Assembly (NCBI GenBank): GCA_964511185.1
Contig: CAZEDU010000014.1
Location: 1 to 59,464 of the forward strand
Direction: 5' to 3'
DNA length: 59,464 nt
Source: CAZEDU01 sp964511185
GTDB lineage: Bacteria > Myxococcota > Myxococcia > Myxococcales > Myxococcaceae
In this document: positions 51,920 through 59,464 of the stretch, in pieces
Numbering within the stretch: the stretch's first letter is position 1
Layout: each line of letters starts with the position of its first letter
Notes under the pieces: model-generated
Told to the model about the DNA's origin: nothing
The model's input: the letters and a program-made list of their open reading frames with translations, nothing else
Database searches by the model: none
Made by a program: the position numbers and the translations under genes

Positions 51920-53191
51920 GTGGCGCTGAGCCCGAGCGATGCACCTTTGCTCCGCCTGTCCTTGGTGGCGGGCTGCGCGCTGGCGCTCTGGCTGCTCGAG
52001 CTGGTGCCGCCGTTCGTGCCGACCCTCCTCTTGGCGGCGGGCACGCCGCTCGCGCTGTCCCACGCCGGGGCGGGGTTTCAGCTGAGCGCGGTGCTGCAGC
52101 ACGCGATGGACCCCGTGCTCGCGCTCTTCTTCGGAGGGTTCGCGCTGAGCGCGGCGGCGTCGCGGCATGGGCTGGATCGCGCGCTGGCCGCCTCGGTGCT
52201 GGCCTGGTCGAAGGGCCGCTGGGGCGCGCTGGTGGCGCTCACGCTGGTGACCACCGCGTTCCTGTCGATGTGGATGTCGAACATCGCGGCCGCGGCGATG
52301 ATGCTGGCCTGTCTGCGCGGGGTGATTCACGACGTGCCCGAGGCGAACCAGCGGAAGGCGCTCCTCCTGTCGCTCGCGCTGGGCGCCAACTTCGGGGGCA
52401 TGGCGACCCCCGTCGGCACGGGACCCAACGGCATCGCGATCGCACACCTGTCGGGCCGGGCCGACTTGAGCTTCGGCGACTGGATGGTGCTGGCGCTGCC
52501 GTTGACGCTGCTGCTCTTGCTTGTCTCGTTCTTCTGGGTGCGCCGGCTGTACCCCTACGCGCCGACCGGGGCGATCGCGGTCCCCGAGCGGCCGGCCGTT
52601 TCGCGCGACGGGCGCAAGGTGCTGGTGCTGTTCGTGCTCACCGGGCTGGTGTGGGCGAGCGAGCCGTTTCACGGCGTCCCCTCGGCGGCGGTGGCGCTCG
52701 TGTGCGCCACGCTGCTCTTTCTGCTCGGGCTCCTGCGCCGCGACGATCTCGCGCGCATCGACTGGTCGACGTTGATGCTGATCGCCGGCGGCATCTTGCT
52801 GGGCCGGCTGTTCGAGGTCGGCGGGATGAACGCGCTGCTCGGCGAGTCGATACGCGCGAACGCCGACGGCGTCTCGGCTTCGGCTCAGCGCACCGGATGG
52901 GTCTTCGCGAGCGCGCTGCTCTCCGCCATCTCCAGCAACACCGCGACGGCGACCGTCCTGATCCCGCTCGCGTCGAGCCTCGATCCTTCTCCGGCGCTGC
53001 CGGTGCTGATCGCGCTGGGCGCCTCGCTCGGCATCCCGTTCGTCATCAGCACGCCGCCCAACGCGATGGTCCGAAGCGAAGGCGTGACCGGCCGCGATCT
53101 GTTCGTGACCGGCTTTCCGCTGATGGTGCTCGGCGTCGTGCTGGTTGGCGCGACGGGGAGCGCCGTCCTGGGCGCGCTCGGCCTCGAGTGA
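51920..53191 (+). CDS. SLC13/DASS-family sodium-coupled anion transporter
   Basis: A polytopic inner-membrane protein of at least 423 aa with about eleven to twelve hydrophobic helices. It has the two Ser-Asn-Thr-type signature sites of the family, MWMSNIAAAAMM and ISSNTATATVLIP, each in a helix-break, and TPPNAM near the end. It would import dicarboxylates or sulfate with sodium. GTG 51920 is the first standard start. However, a CTG at 51866 has GGAG 7 bases upstream and adds 18 residues that complete a plausible N-terminus, 2 bp after the triple-Usp stop. Confidence 0.88.
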   Translation: MALSPSDAPLLRLSLVAGCALALWLLELVPPFVPTLLLAAGTPLALSHAGAGFQLSAVLQHAMDPVLALFFGGFALSAAASRHGLDRALAASVLAWSKGRWGALVALTLVTTAFLSMWMSNIAAAAMMLACLRGVIHDVPEANQRKALLLSLALGANFGGMATPVGTGPNGIAIAHLSGRADLSFGDWMVLALPLTLLLLLVSFFWVRRLYPYAPTGAIAVPERPAVSRDGRKVLVLFVLTGLVWASEPFHGVPSAAVALVCATLLFLLGLLRRDDLARIDWSTLMLIAGGILLGRLFEVGGMNALLGESIRANADGVSASAQRTGWVFASALLSAISSNTATATVLIPLASSLDPSPALPVLIALGASLGIPFVISTPPNAMVRSEGVTGRDLFVTGFPLMVLGVVLVGATGSAVLGALGLE

Positions 53192-54680
53192 CTCGATTCG
53201 GTGACCGGCCCGCGCTGCGCCTCGATGCGCGCCCGGTACTTGAGCTTCGCGCGGACCCGAATCCCGCCCTGGGTCGGTCCAAGGTCGGCGTAGATGCGGT
53301 CGACGTCCGCCCACGCGAGCGCCGGGGCGGCGGGGAGCAGCGCTCCGGCGAACGCGTCGGCCTCGGCGCCGAGCGCCTGCGCGTCGATCCACGCGCTGAA
53401 GTGCGCGGGGCCGGCCGCGTCGGGCCCCAGCTCGCGCCGAAGCTCGCTGACCCAGTCGAAGGTCTCCGCCGGCACCGACCCGAAGCGGATGGCGAGCTTG
53501 TCCGAGACCCGCCGGGCCGAGAGCGGCTGTCCTCCGATGCTGCCGGAGTACGCGTCGCCCTGGCGCTGAAGCTCGAGCGCCTCGAATGACTCGTGCCACG
53601 ACGTCGAGTCGGGGCCGCTCACGCCGTAGTCGATCCACAGCCCGCCGGCGGGCGCTCGGTCGGACTCCGGGTAGACGGCGATCAGCGCGTCACCTCGGAA
53701 AGCGGTGCCCAGCACGTTGTGCGGCAACAGCTCGGGCGGAAGCACCTGGTGGCCCACCGCGATGAGCCACGGGAACAGCTCGGTCGCGCCCAGCCCACGC
53801 ATGATCGCGCTCGCGCTCGCGTTCGAGGCGATCACCGCCGTCGCGTCCTTGGGCACGAGCGGGTCGACCGTCTTCTGGCCGATGGGCACCAGCACCGGGC
53901 GGCGGGTGGCGATGAAGCCGTCGATCACGGCGCGATCGGTCCGAAGCTCGGCGGAGATCAGCGCGCCCTCGATGGCGCCGCCCCGCGTCGGCGGCCCCTT
54001 GATGAAGAAGGACACCTCGCCGCCGTTCACGCGACCGCGGAGCCGGCGGAACAGGTCGGTGCCCTCGAGCCCCTTCGCGCCGCCGCGCCGCACCTGGTCG
54101 ATGACGCGAACGAGCGCGCGCCCCGCCTGCTCTGGATCTCTCGGCGGCGCGTCGGTCGGCTCCGGCAACGCCAGATAGAGGTACCCGCGATCGACGAAGG
54201 CCAGGAGCGTCTGACCATCGGAGAGCACCGCGAGGGCCGCCGACGCGTCGAGCGCGCGCGTGGTCGCGCCCAGCCCGTCGAGGTGCTCCATCAGCGCGTC
54301 GAGCGCCCTGCCCGGCTCCCGAACGGAGATGAGGCCGACCGTCCCCCCGAAGAAGGGGGCCGAGAAGAGCCCCAGCCCACCGTCGGGGTCGAGCCCGAGC
54401 CGCTCCGCGTCTTCGTCGACCAGCAAGGAGAGCGCGAGGTACGGCAGCGGCGCCTGGTTCAGGAACGCCTCGGCCTGGCCCGGGCCGAACCACCGCTCCA
54501 GCGCCTCGAGCGCCTTCGGCAGGTNNNNNNNNNNGGGATGGGCGTGAGGTAAAGGAGCTCGGTGGCGCTCGACGGCGTGGCGGCCACCACCGAGCGCTTG
54601 GGGCTCGACGGCTCGGCGGCGACCGCCGCCGTGAAGCACAGCAGGCCCACGACGAGGACGATGGATTGGCGCATGTCCAT
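52885..54680 (-). CDS. Secreted protein of unknown function, interrupted by an assembly gap
   Basis: The gene starts at ATG 54680 (or 54674) with a signal peptide (MRQSIVLVVGLLCFTAAVAAEP). It is broken by ten N at 54525-54534, after which the reading register differs, so the gap length is not reliable. The rest is a ~440-aa beta/alpha protein (PFFGGTVGLISVREPGRALDALMEHLDGL, GGEVSFFIKGPPTRGG, VPKDATAVIASNASASAIM) faintly like secreted DUF3352-type proteins. No stop occurs until 52885. The last ~300 bases run antisense through the conserved end of the transporter gene, so the true end is probably near 53190. I do not recognise a function. Confidence 0.6.
54525..54534. other. Assembly gap (10 N)
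   Basis: Ten undetermined bases lie within the secreted protein gene. The reading frame does not match across them. Confidence 0.99.
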
Positions 54681-54737
54681 GCCCTACCGCAACTGCCATG
54701 CCGCGTGCTGGCCTACCCCTTGCTTTTGTGGCCCGCC

Positions 54738-55187
54738 ATGGACCCGACAAAGACCCCGTGCCCCACTTGCGCCGCTGAGCTTCACCAGCTGCTCGCCGAC
54801 CACACGCGGTTCGATGCCATCCTCTCGGACGTCGAGTTCCTGGGAGAGCGGCGCTCCTTCATGGAGGCCTCCAAGCGGCTGGGGGAGCTGCGGCGCGCCC
54901 TCGAGGCGCACCTCCAGGCGGAGCAGGCGTTATTGGTGCCGCTCTGCGCCAGTTGCCGAGGAACTTCGGAAAGTTACGCAGCGGTGCTGAGACAAGAGGG
55001 CACGCACCTCAAGGACCTGTGCGGCGCGCTCGCGACGGCGCTCTCCCGCTGGGACTACCCGGGGTTCGTGTCGGCCATCGAGGCGCTGGACAGCCGGCTG
55101 CGCGCCCACGCGGCCGTCGACCACCGAGCGGTTCCCGCCACTTTGGGGGAGGGGTCGTTCCACCCCAATCGGTTGCATCCCTGTTGA
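54738..55187 (+). CDS. Hemerythrin-like (HHE) helical protein
   Basis: A 149-aa protein that opens with a CPTC pair and has four helices with His-rich spots where HHE iron ligands usually lie: LLADHTRFDAIL, LEAHLQAEQALLVPL, EGTHLKDLCGAL and LRAHAAVDHRAV. The last site has Asp/His where the family has Glu, so metal binding is uncertain. Cys6, Cys9 and a further CxxC (CASC) could hold another metal or form disulfides. It stands 67 bp before a sigma-54 regulator. Confidence 0.65.
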   Translation: MDPTKTPCPTCAAELHQLLADHTRFDAILSDVEFLGERRSFMEASKRLGELRRALEAHLQAEQALLVPLCASCRGTSESYAAVLRQEGTHLKDLCGALATALSRWDYPGFVSAIEALDSRLRAHAAVDHRAVPATLGEGSFHPNRLHPC

Positions 55188-55254
55188 TCTCGTATACGCA
55201 GTCCTTGCGGGGTATGTCCGCACTACGCAGCATTTGCGTTTCATCGGAGGAGCT

Positions 55255-56631
<1,377 letters not shown>

Positions 56632-56638
56632 CCCCACG

Positions 56639-56977
56639 ATGAAGACCTCACTCCTCACCGCTTTACTGTTGCTCGGCGCCGGCTGCGCCACCTCGAACGC
56701 CCACCGGCCGGCGGGCGCGGCGCCGCCTCCGTCGAGCGCCGTGCTGCAAACCTACGGCTACGAAGACATCGTCCAGCTCGGCAATGAGTACGTGGGCGAC
56801 CGCTACGCCAACGCCCGCTTCGAGACCGCCGAGCAGCTCTATCCGAACTACTGGCGCCTTCGGTTCGGGCTGGACCGCGCCGATGGCAAGCGCACGCTGG
56901 TGCTCGAGTTCGATGGCACGCAGCGCCGTTGGGTCAAGGAGGAGGAAGTCTTCGGTCTCAGCGCGACGCCCCGCTGA
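56639..56977 (+). CDS. Small lipoprotein of unknown function
   Basis: A 112-aa lipoprotein with lipobox LGAGC at about residue 17. A short Pro/Ala linker and a compact domain follow (VLQTYGYEDIVQLGNEYVGDRYANARFETAEQLYPNYWRLRFGL). No known motif is seen. It starts 7 bp after the stop of the NtrC-type regulator gene and may be co-transcribed with it. Confidence 0.7.
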   Translation: MKTSLLTALLLLGAGCATSNAHRPAGAAPPPSSAVLQTYGYEDIVQLGNEYVGDRYANARFETAEQLYPNYWRLRFGLDRADGKRTLVLEFDGTQRRWVKEEEVFGLSATPR

Positions 56978-57042
56978 AGCGCGGGGCGGGTTGCGCGTTG
57001 TCGAGCAGTCGTCTCATTCACACCGATGCAGGGAGAGAGGTC

Positions 57043-57479
57043 ATGAAGAAGATACTCGTTGCGGTCGATGGCTCTGAGCNNNNNNNNNNNNNNNTTCGAT
57101 GAAGGCCACGAAGACGGCCGCGGAGATCGCGAAGGCGACGGGCGCGCGCATGGAGCTCTTGTTCGTTCGGGCGCCTTACGTGCTGCCGGCGGAGCTGGGC
57201 ATGTCGGCGGCGGTCGAGCTCGATCGCATGGAGCAGCGGCGCGGCGAGGACATCCTGAAGAGCGCCGCCGACGCGGCGAAGGCGCTCGGGGTCGACGTGG
57301 CGGTACGGCAGACCAACGGCTCGCCAGCGGAGCGCATCATCGACGCCGCGCAGGAGGCCGACGTCGACCTGGTCGCGGTGGGCAGCCAGGGCAAGAACGC
57401 GATCACCCGCGCCCTGCTGGGCAGCGTCGCGCACCGCGTGCTGCACCTGTGCTCCAAGCCGGTGTTGATCGTCCGCTGA
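57043..57479 (+). CDS. Universal stress protein (single domain), interrupted by an assembly gap
   Basis: This is a UspA-family protein: MKKILVAVDGSE, then the gap, then MKATKTAAEIAKATGARMELLFVR and DVDLVAVGSQGKNAITRALLGSVAHRVLHLCSKPVLIVR. The ATP-binding-type loop G-x2-G-x9-GS is complete apart from an Asn in the middle. GGGAGAGAGG lies before the ATG. Fifteen N at 57080-57094 interrupt it and the frame does not add up across them, so the gap size is nominal. It is otherwise an ordinary ~145-aa stress protein. Confidence 0.88.
57080..57094. other. Assembly gap (15 N)
   Basis: Fifteen undetermined bases lie within the universal stress protein gene. The length is inconsistent with the reading frame. 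Confidence 0.99.
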
Positions 57480-57487
57480 GGTCACGG

Positions 57488-57607
57488 GGGGACTGTCCCT
57501 GAAAGGGACTGTCCCCGGTTTCTTCGAGGGTGGCACCGAGAGCCAGCGGCCAAGGTGCTTTGGGGCCTCGCCACATCCGGGGACAGTCCCCGTTGGGGAC
57601 AGTCCCC
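57488..57607. repeat. Inverted pair of REP-like palindromic doublets (REPIN-like)
   Basis: The left doublet is GGGGACTGTCCCT (57488-57500) and AGGGACTGTCCCC (57504-57516). The right doublet is GGGGACAGTCCCC (57579-57591) and the same again (57595-57607). The right one is the exact reverse complement of the doublet at 28138-28166. The 62 bases between show little pairing. The element sits between convergent usp and hpf genes. Confidence 0.85.
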
Positions 57608-57615
57608 TTTTTCAT

Positions 57616-57957
57616 TCATTCGTGGCGGCGGCGCGCGATCTTCGACTTCTCGTGCTTGAGCGCCTGACGGCGCACCGCCTCGAACGCTTCGCGCACTGCC
57701 ACGAACGCATCTTCGTGCGCGTGAGCGCCTTCGGGATCTCGATTGGCCACTTCCACCTCGCCCGGAATGGCCAGGTGCACCCGAATCTGGAAGTGCCGTC
57801 CCTGCGAGTGATGGTGGTGCGGCTGCTCGACGACGACGTGGCAGGACACCGCGCGCGGGACCAGCGGCTCGAGCGAGTCGAGCTCGGCGCGAATCGCCTC
57901 GTTCAGCGCGGGGGATGGCTCGAAATGACGGGTGGTGATCTGCAGGGGAATCGACAT
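57616..57957 (-). CDS. Ribosome hibernation promoting factor, short form (HPF/RaiA, S30AE family)
   Basis: A 113-aa protein with the S30AE fold: PLQITTRHFEPSPALNEAIRAELDSLE, CHVVVEQPHHHHSQGRHFQIRVHLAIPG, and HEDAFVAVREAFEAVRRQALKHE. It binds the 30S decoding region in starved or stressed cells. It has no C-terminal dimerisation domain, so it is the short type. The run of four His is unusual for the family. It follows the cytochrome gene by 12 bp. Confidence 0.92.
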   Translation of the reverse strand: MSIPLQITTRHFEPSPALNEAIRAELDSLEPLVPRAVSCHVVVEQPHHHHSQGRHFQIRVHLAIPGEVEVANRDPEGAHAHEDAFVAVREAFEAVRRQALKHEKSKIARRRHE

Positions 57958-57969
57958 GGCACGCTCCAG

Positions 57970-58470
57970 TTACTTCGGTTTCTGACCTTCGTAGAGATAG
58001 GCCGAGTGGCAACCGACGCAGGTCGCGGCCAGGCGACCGAACTCGGCCGCGAGCGCCGCGTCGTCCTTCTTCGCCGCTGCCGCGTCCAGCAGCTGGGCTC
58101 GGTGCTTGAGCTCGTCTTGCAGCACGAAGAACCGCTCCGGCAGCGCGGCGTTCAAGTCGTCCGCGCCACCCGCCACGGGTCGGCTCCACTTGGGCTCGTT
58201 GGCGATGCGCTGGGACAGCTCGCGCACCGACTGGCGCTGAAGCAAGGTCACCGCGAGCACCAGATCGGTCATGTCACCGCCGTGCCGCGCCATGCGCTGC
58301 CGAATCAACGTGCGCGCCACCTCGGGCATGTAGTCCGGGGTCTCCAGCTGCGGCTTCGGGCGGCGCTCGGTGCTCGGGTTCGCCTTGGCCGGAGGCGCCT
58401 TCGCCTCGGCCGCCAAGCCCACCGCCGACATCAGTCCCACCAGCACACCGACGCAAATGTAGGGCTTCAC
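57970..58470 (-). CDS. Periplasmic cytochrome c'-like protein
   Basis: A 166-aa protein with a signal peptide (ICVGVLVGLMSAVGLAAEA), a helical body and a C-terminal CVGCH haem c motif (AATCVGCHSAYLYEG), the arrangement of class II cytochromes c'. It probably binds haem with one open site. The start is GTG 58470 with GGAGAGGAC upstream; the longer frame to 58584 has a basic, non-coding-looking N-terminus. Function (electron transfer or NO/CO binding) cannot be told. Confidence 0.8.
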   Translation of the reverse strand: MKPYICVGVLVGLMSAVGLAAEAKAPPAKANPSTERRPKPQLETPDYMPEVARTLIRQRMARHGGDMTDLVLAVTLLQRQSVRELSQRIANEPKWSRPVAGGADDLNAALPERFFVLQDELKHRAQLLDAAAAKKDDAALAAEFGRLAATCVGCHSAYLYEGQKPK

Positions 58471-58580
58471 TTGTCCTCTCCTCGTGAACCGCAGTTTTCC
58501 GCTGCAAGGCGGAAGCCGACGACTCCGCCGGGGCCGCGGTGTCCTCGACCGCACTTTCTGCGTCAAGTGTTGAAACACGC

Positions 58581-59464
58581 TCAACCCGCCCGGGGAAGCG
58601 TGATGCTGAAGCGCGCGCCGCCCAGCGGACCCTTGCCCGCCAGGATGTCGCCGCCGTGCTGCACGACGATCGCGTGCACGATCGGCAGGCCCAACCCCGA
58701 GCCGGCCGCCTTGGTGGTGAAGAACGGCTCGAAGATCCGGGGCAGGACGTCGGTGGGGATGCCGCTGCCGCTGTCATCGACATGGACCACCGCCAAGCCT
58801 CCATTCGCCTCGACCGAGATGCGCACCTTCCCGCCTTTGGGCGTGGCGTCGAGGGCGTTGAGGGCCAGGTTCATGAACACCTGCCTCAAGCGGTCTTCGT
58901 TGCCTCGCACGTCCGGCGCGCCTTCCAACTGGCTCTCGAGCGTGACCTCCCGCCGCTCGGCGTCGGTGCTCATGAAAGACACCACACGCTCCAGCAGCGG
59001 CCCGAGCGGAACCTTGGTCAGCGCGAACTGGGTGGGCCTGGCGAACGAGAGGAAGTCCTCGAGGATGTGATCGAGCCGGCGGATCTCGTCGCGCACCAAA
59101 GAGAGCGGCTCGAGCAGGGGGCCTTGGGACTCGCTCGGCAGCTTGCGCACCCGGCGCTCGAGCACCTGCAGCTGCAGCGAGGCGCTGTTGAGAGGGTTTC
59201 GAATCTCGTGCGAGAGGCCGGCGGTCATGGTGCCGACCGCGGCGAGCTTCTCGGCCGTCTGCGCCCGCCTCTGGAGATCGTGCTTCTCGGACTGCAGCCG
59301 CACATGGCGCAGCGCCTGCTCCACCGTGCGGAGCAGGTCGGGTGTCGCGCAGGGCTTCACCAGGAAGGCCCAGATCCGCGCGCCCACGGCCTGGGCGGCC
59401 GCCTCGACGGTCGCGAAGCCCGTCAGCAAGATCACCTCGGACTCTGGCTGCAGCGCCTTGAGCG
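58581..59464 (-). CDS. Receiver-domain sensor histidine kinase (partial, N-terminus beyond the window)
   Basis: The visible ~294 codons contain the end of a receiver domain (ALQPESEVILLTGFATVEAA, then FLVKPCATPDLL). A histidine kinase core follows with the phospho-site His in MTAGLSHEIRNPLNSAS and HATPase motifs RLRQVFMNLALNALDA, VDDSGSGIPTD, FEPFFTTKAAGSGLGLPIV and ARFSITLP. The frame stays open to the right edge, so the receiver start, including its phospho-acceptor, is not seen. No membrane segment is visible. The partner is unknown. Confidence 0.9.
   Translation of the reverse strand, partial: LKALQPESEVILLTGFATVEAAAQAVGARIWAFLVKPCATPDLLRTVEQALRHVRLQSEKHDLQRRAQTAEKLAAVGTMTAGLSHEIRNPLNSASLQLQVLERRVRKLPSESQGPLLEPLSLVRDEIRRLDHILEDFLSFARPTQFALTKVPLGPLLERVVSFMSTDAERREVTLESQLEGAPDVRGNEDRLRQVFMNLALNALDATPKGGKVRISVEANGGLAVVHVDDSGSGIPTDVLPRIFEPFFTTKAAGSGLGLPIVHAIVVQHGGDILAGKGPLGGARFSITLPRAG

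Overview
The window is 59.5 kb of high-GC chromosomal DNA from a myxobacterium-like organism (phylum Myxococcota). The evidence is the gene repertoire: a coiled-coil PilZ protein, a DUF4388 protein, NtrC-type activators, a Ser/Thr kinase with FHA partners, a MoxR/VWA pair, HEAT-repeat and Ig-like lipoproteins, and a short polysaccharide-export (OPX) protein beside a beta-barrel. Species cannot be fixed from sequence alone. Two runs of N (54525-54534, 57080-57094), three frameshifts in otherwise conserved housekeeping genes (MoxR, PhoH, GreB) and two short in-frame losses in conserved domains suggest a draft or metagenome assembly with local errors. I see no rRNA, CRISPR array, transposase, integrase or prophage.

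Layout. 1-1.0 kb: end of a polysaccharide-export locus on the minus strand (beta-barrel, OPX lipoprotein). 1.6-6.8 kb: trehalose/glycogen enzymes (TreZ, debranching enzyme), a duplicated-domain protein of unknown function and SlyD. 6.8-11.1 kb: PQQ-type sugar dehydrogenase, EVE protein, and a minus-strand set of glutaredoxin, degenerate receiver-GGDEF protein and NtrC-type activator. 11.1-16.9 kb: DUF4388 protein, Gln-rich lipoprotein, penicillin-binding transpeptidase, HEAT protein, PilZ and TusA-like genes. 17.0-21.7 kb: a protein with three DsbA-like domains and a DUF218-NagB-NagA three-domain fusion. 22.0-24.6 kb: RidA and the bifunctional Rel enzyme. 24.8-28.1 kb: a Ser/Thr kinase flanked by two double-FHA proteins, all three carrying the same N-terminal zinc ribbon. 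28.2-34.7 kb: DksA-like protein, a CdaZ-like diadenylate cyclase family protein, and a MoxR-VWA-coiled-coil operon. 34.8-42.4 kb: DnaK, diacylglycerol-kinase-like enzyme, histidine kinase, and a minus-strand set of GreB, PhoH, DUF493 protein and methyltransferase. 42.4-43.8 kb: Ig-like lipoprotein, tRNA-Lys, tRNA-Glu, bacterioferritin-like protein. 43.8-49.0 kb: envelope glycan and lipid genes (GT39-type transferase, polyprenyl-P sugar transferase, WecG-type transferase, CFA-type methyltransferase). 49.0-59.5 kb: small secreted proteins, zinc-finger protein, triple-Usp protein, SLC13 transporter, a gap-disrupted secreted protein, hemerythrin-like protein, NtrC regulator, Usp, HPF, cytochrome c' and a receiver/histidine kinase running off the right edge.

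Taken together this is a chromosomal core region rich in stress and stringent-response functions (Rel, two DksA/TraR proteins, HPF, Usp proteins, c-di-AMP-type cyclase, DnaK, trehalose) and in phospho- and nucleotide-signalling. The most unusual items are the DUF218-NagB-NagA fusion, the triple DsbA-like protein, the kinase/FHA cluster sharing one zinc-ribbon spacing, the degenerate receiver-GGDEF protein coupled to an NtrC activator, and a palindromic repeat placed in two convergent intergenic gaps, once as an inverted pair.
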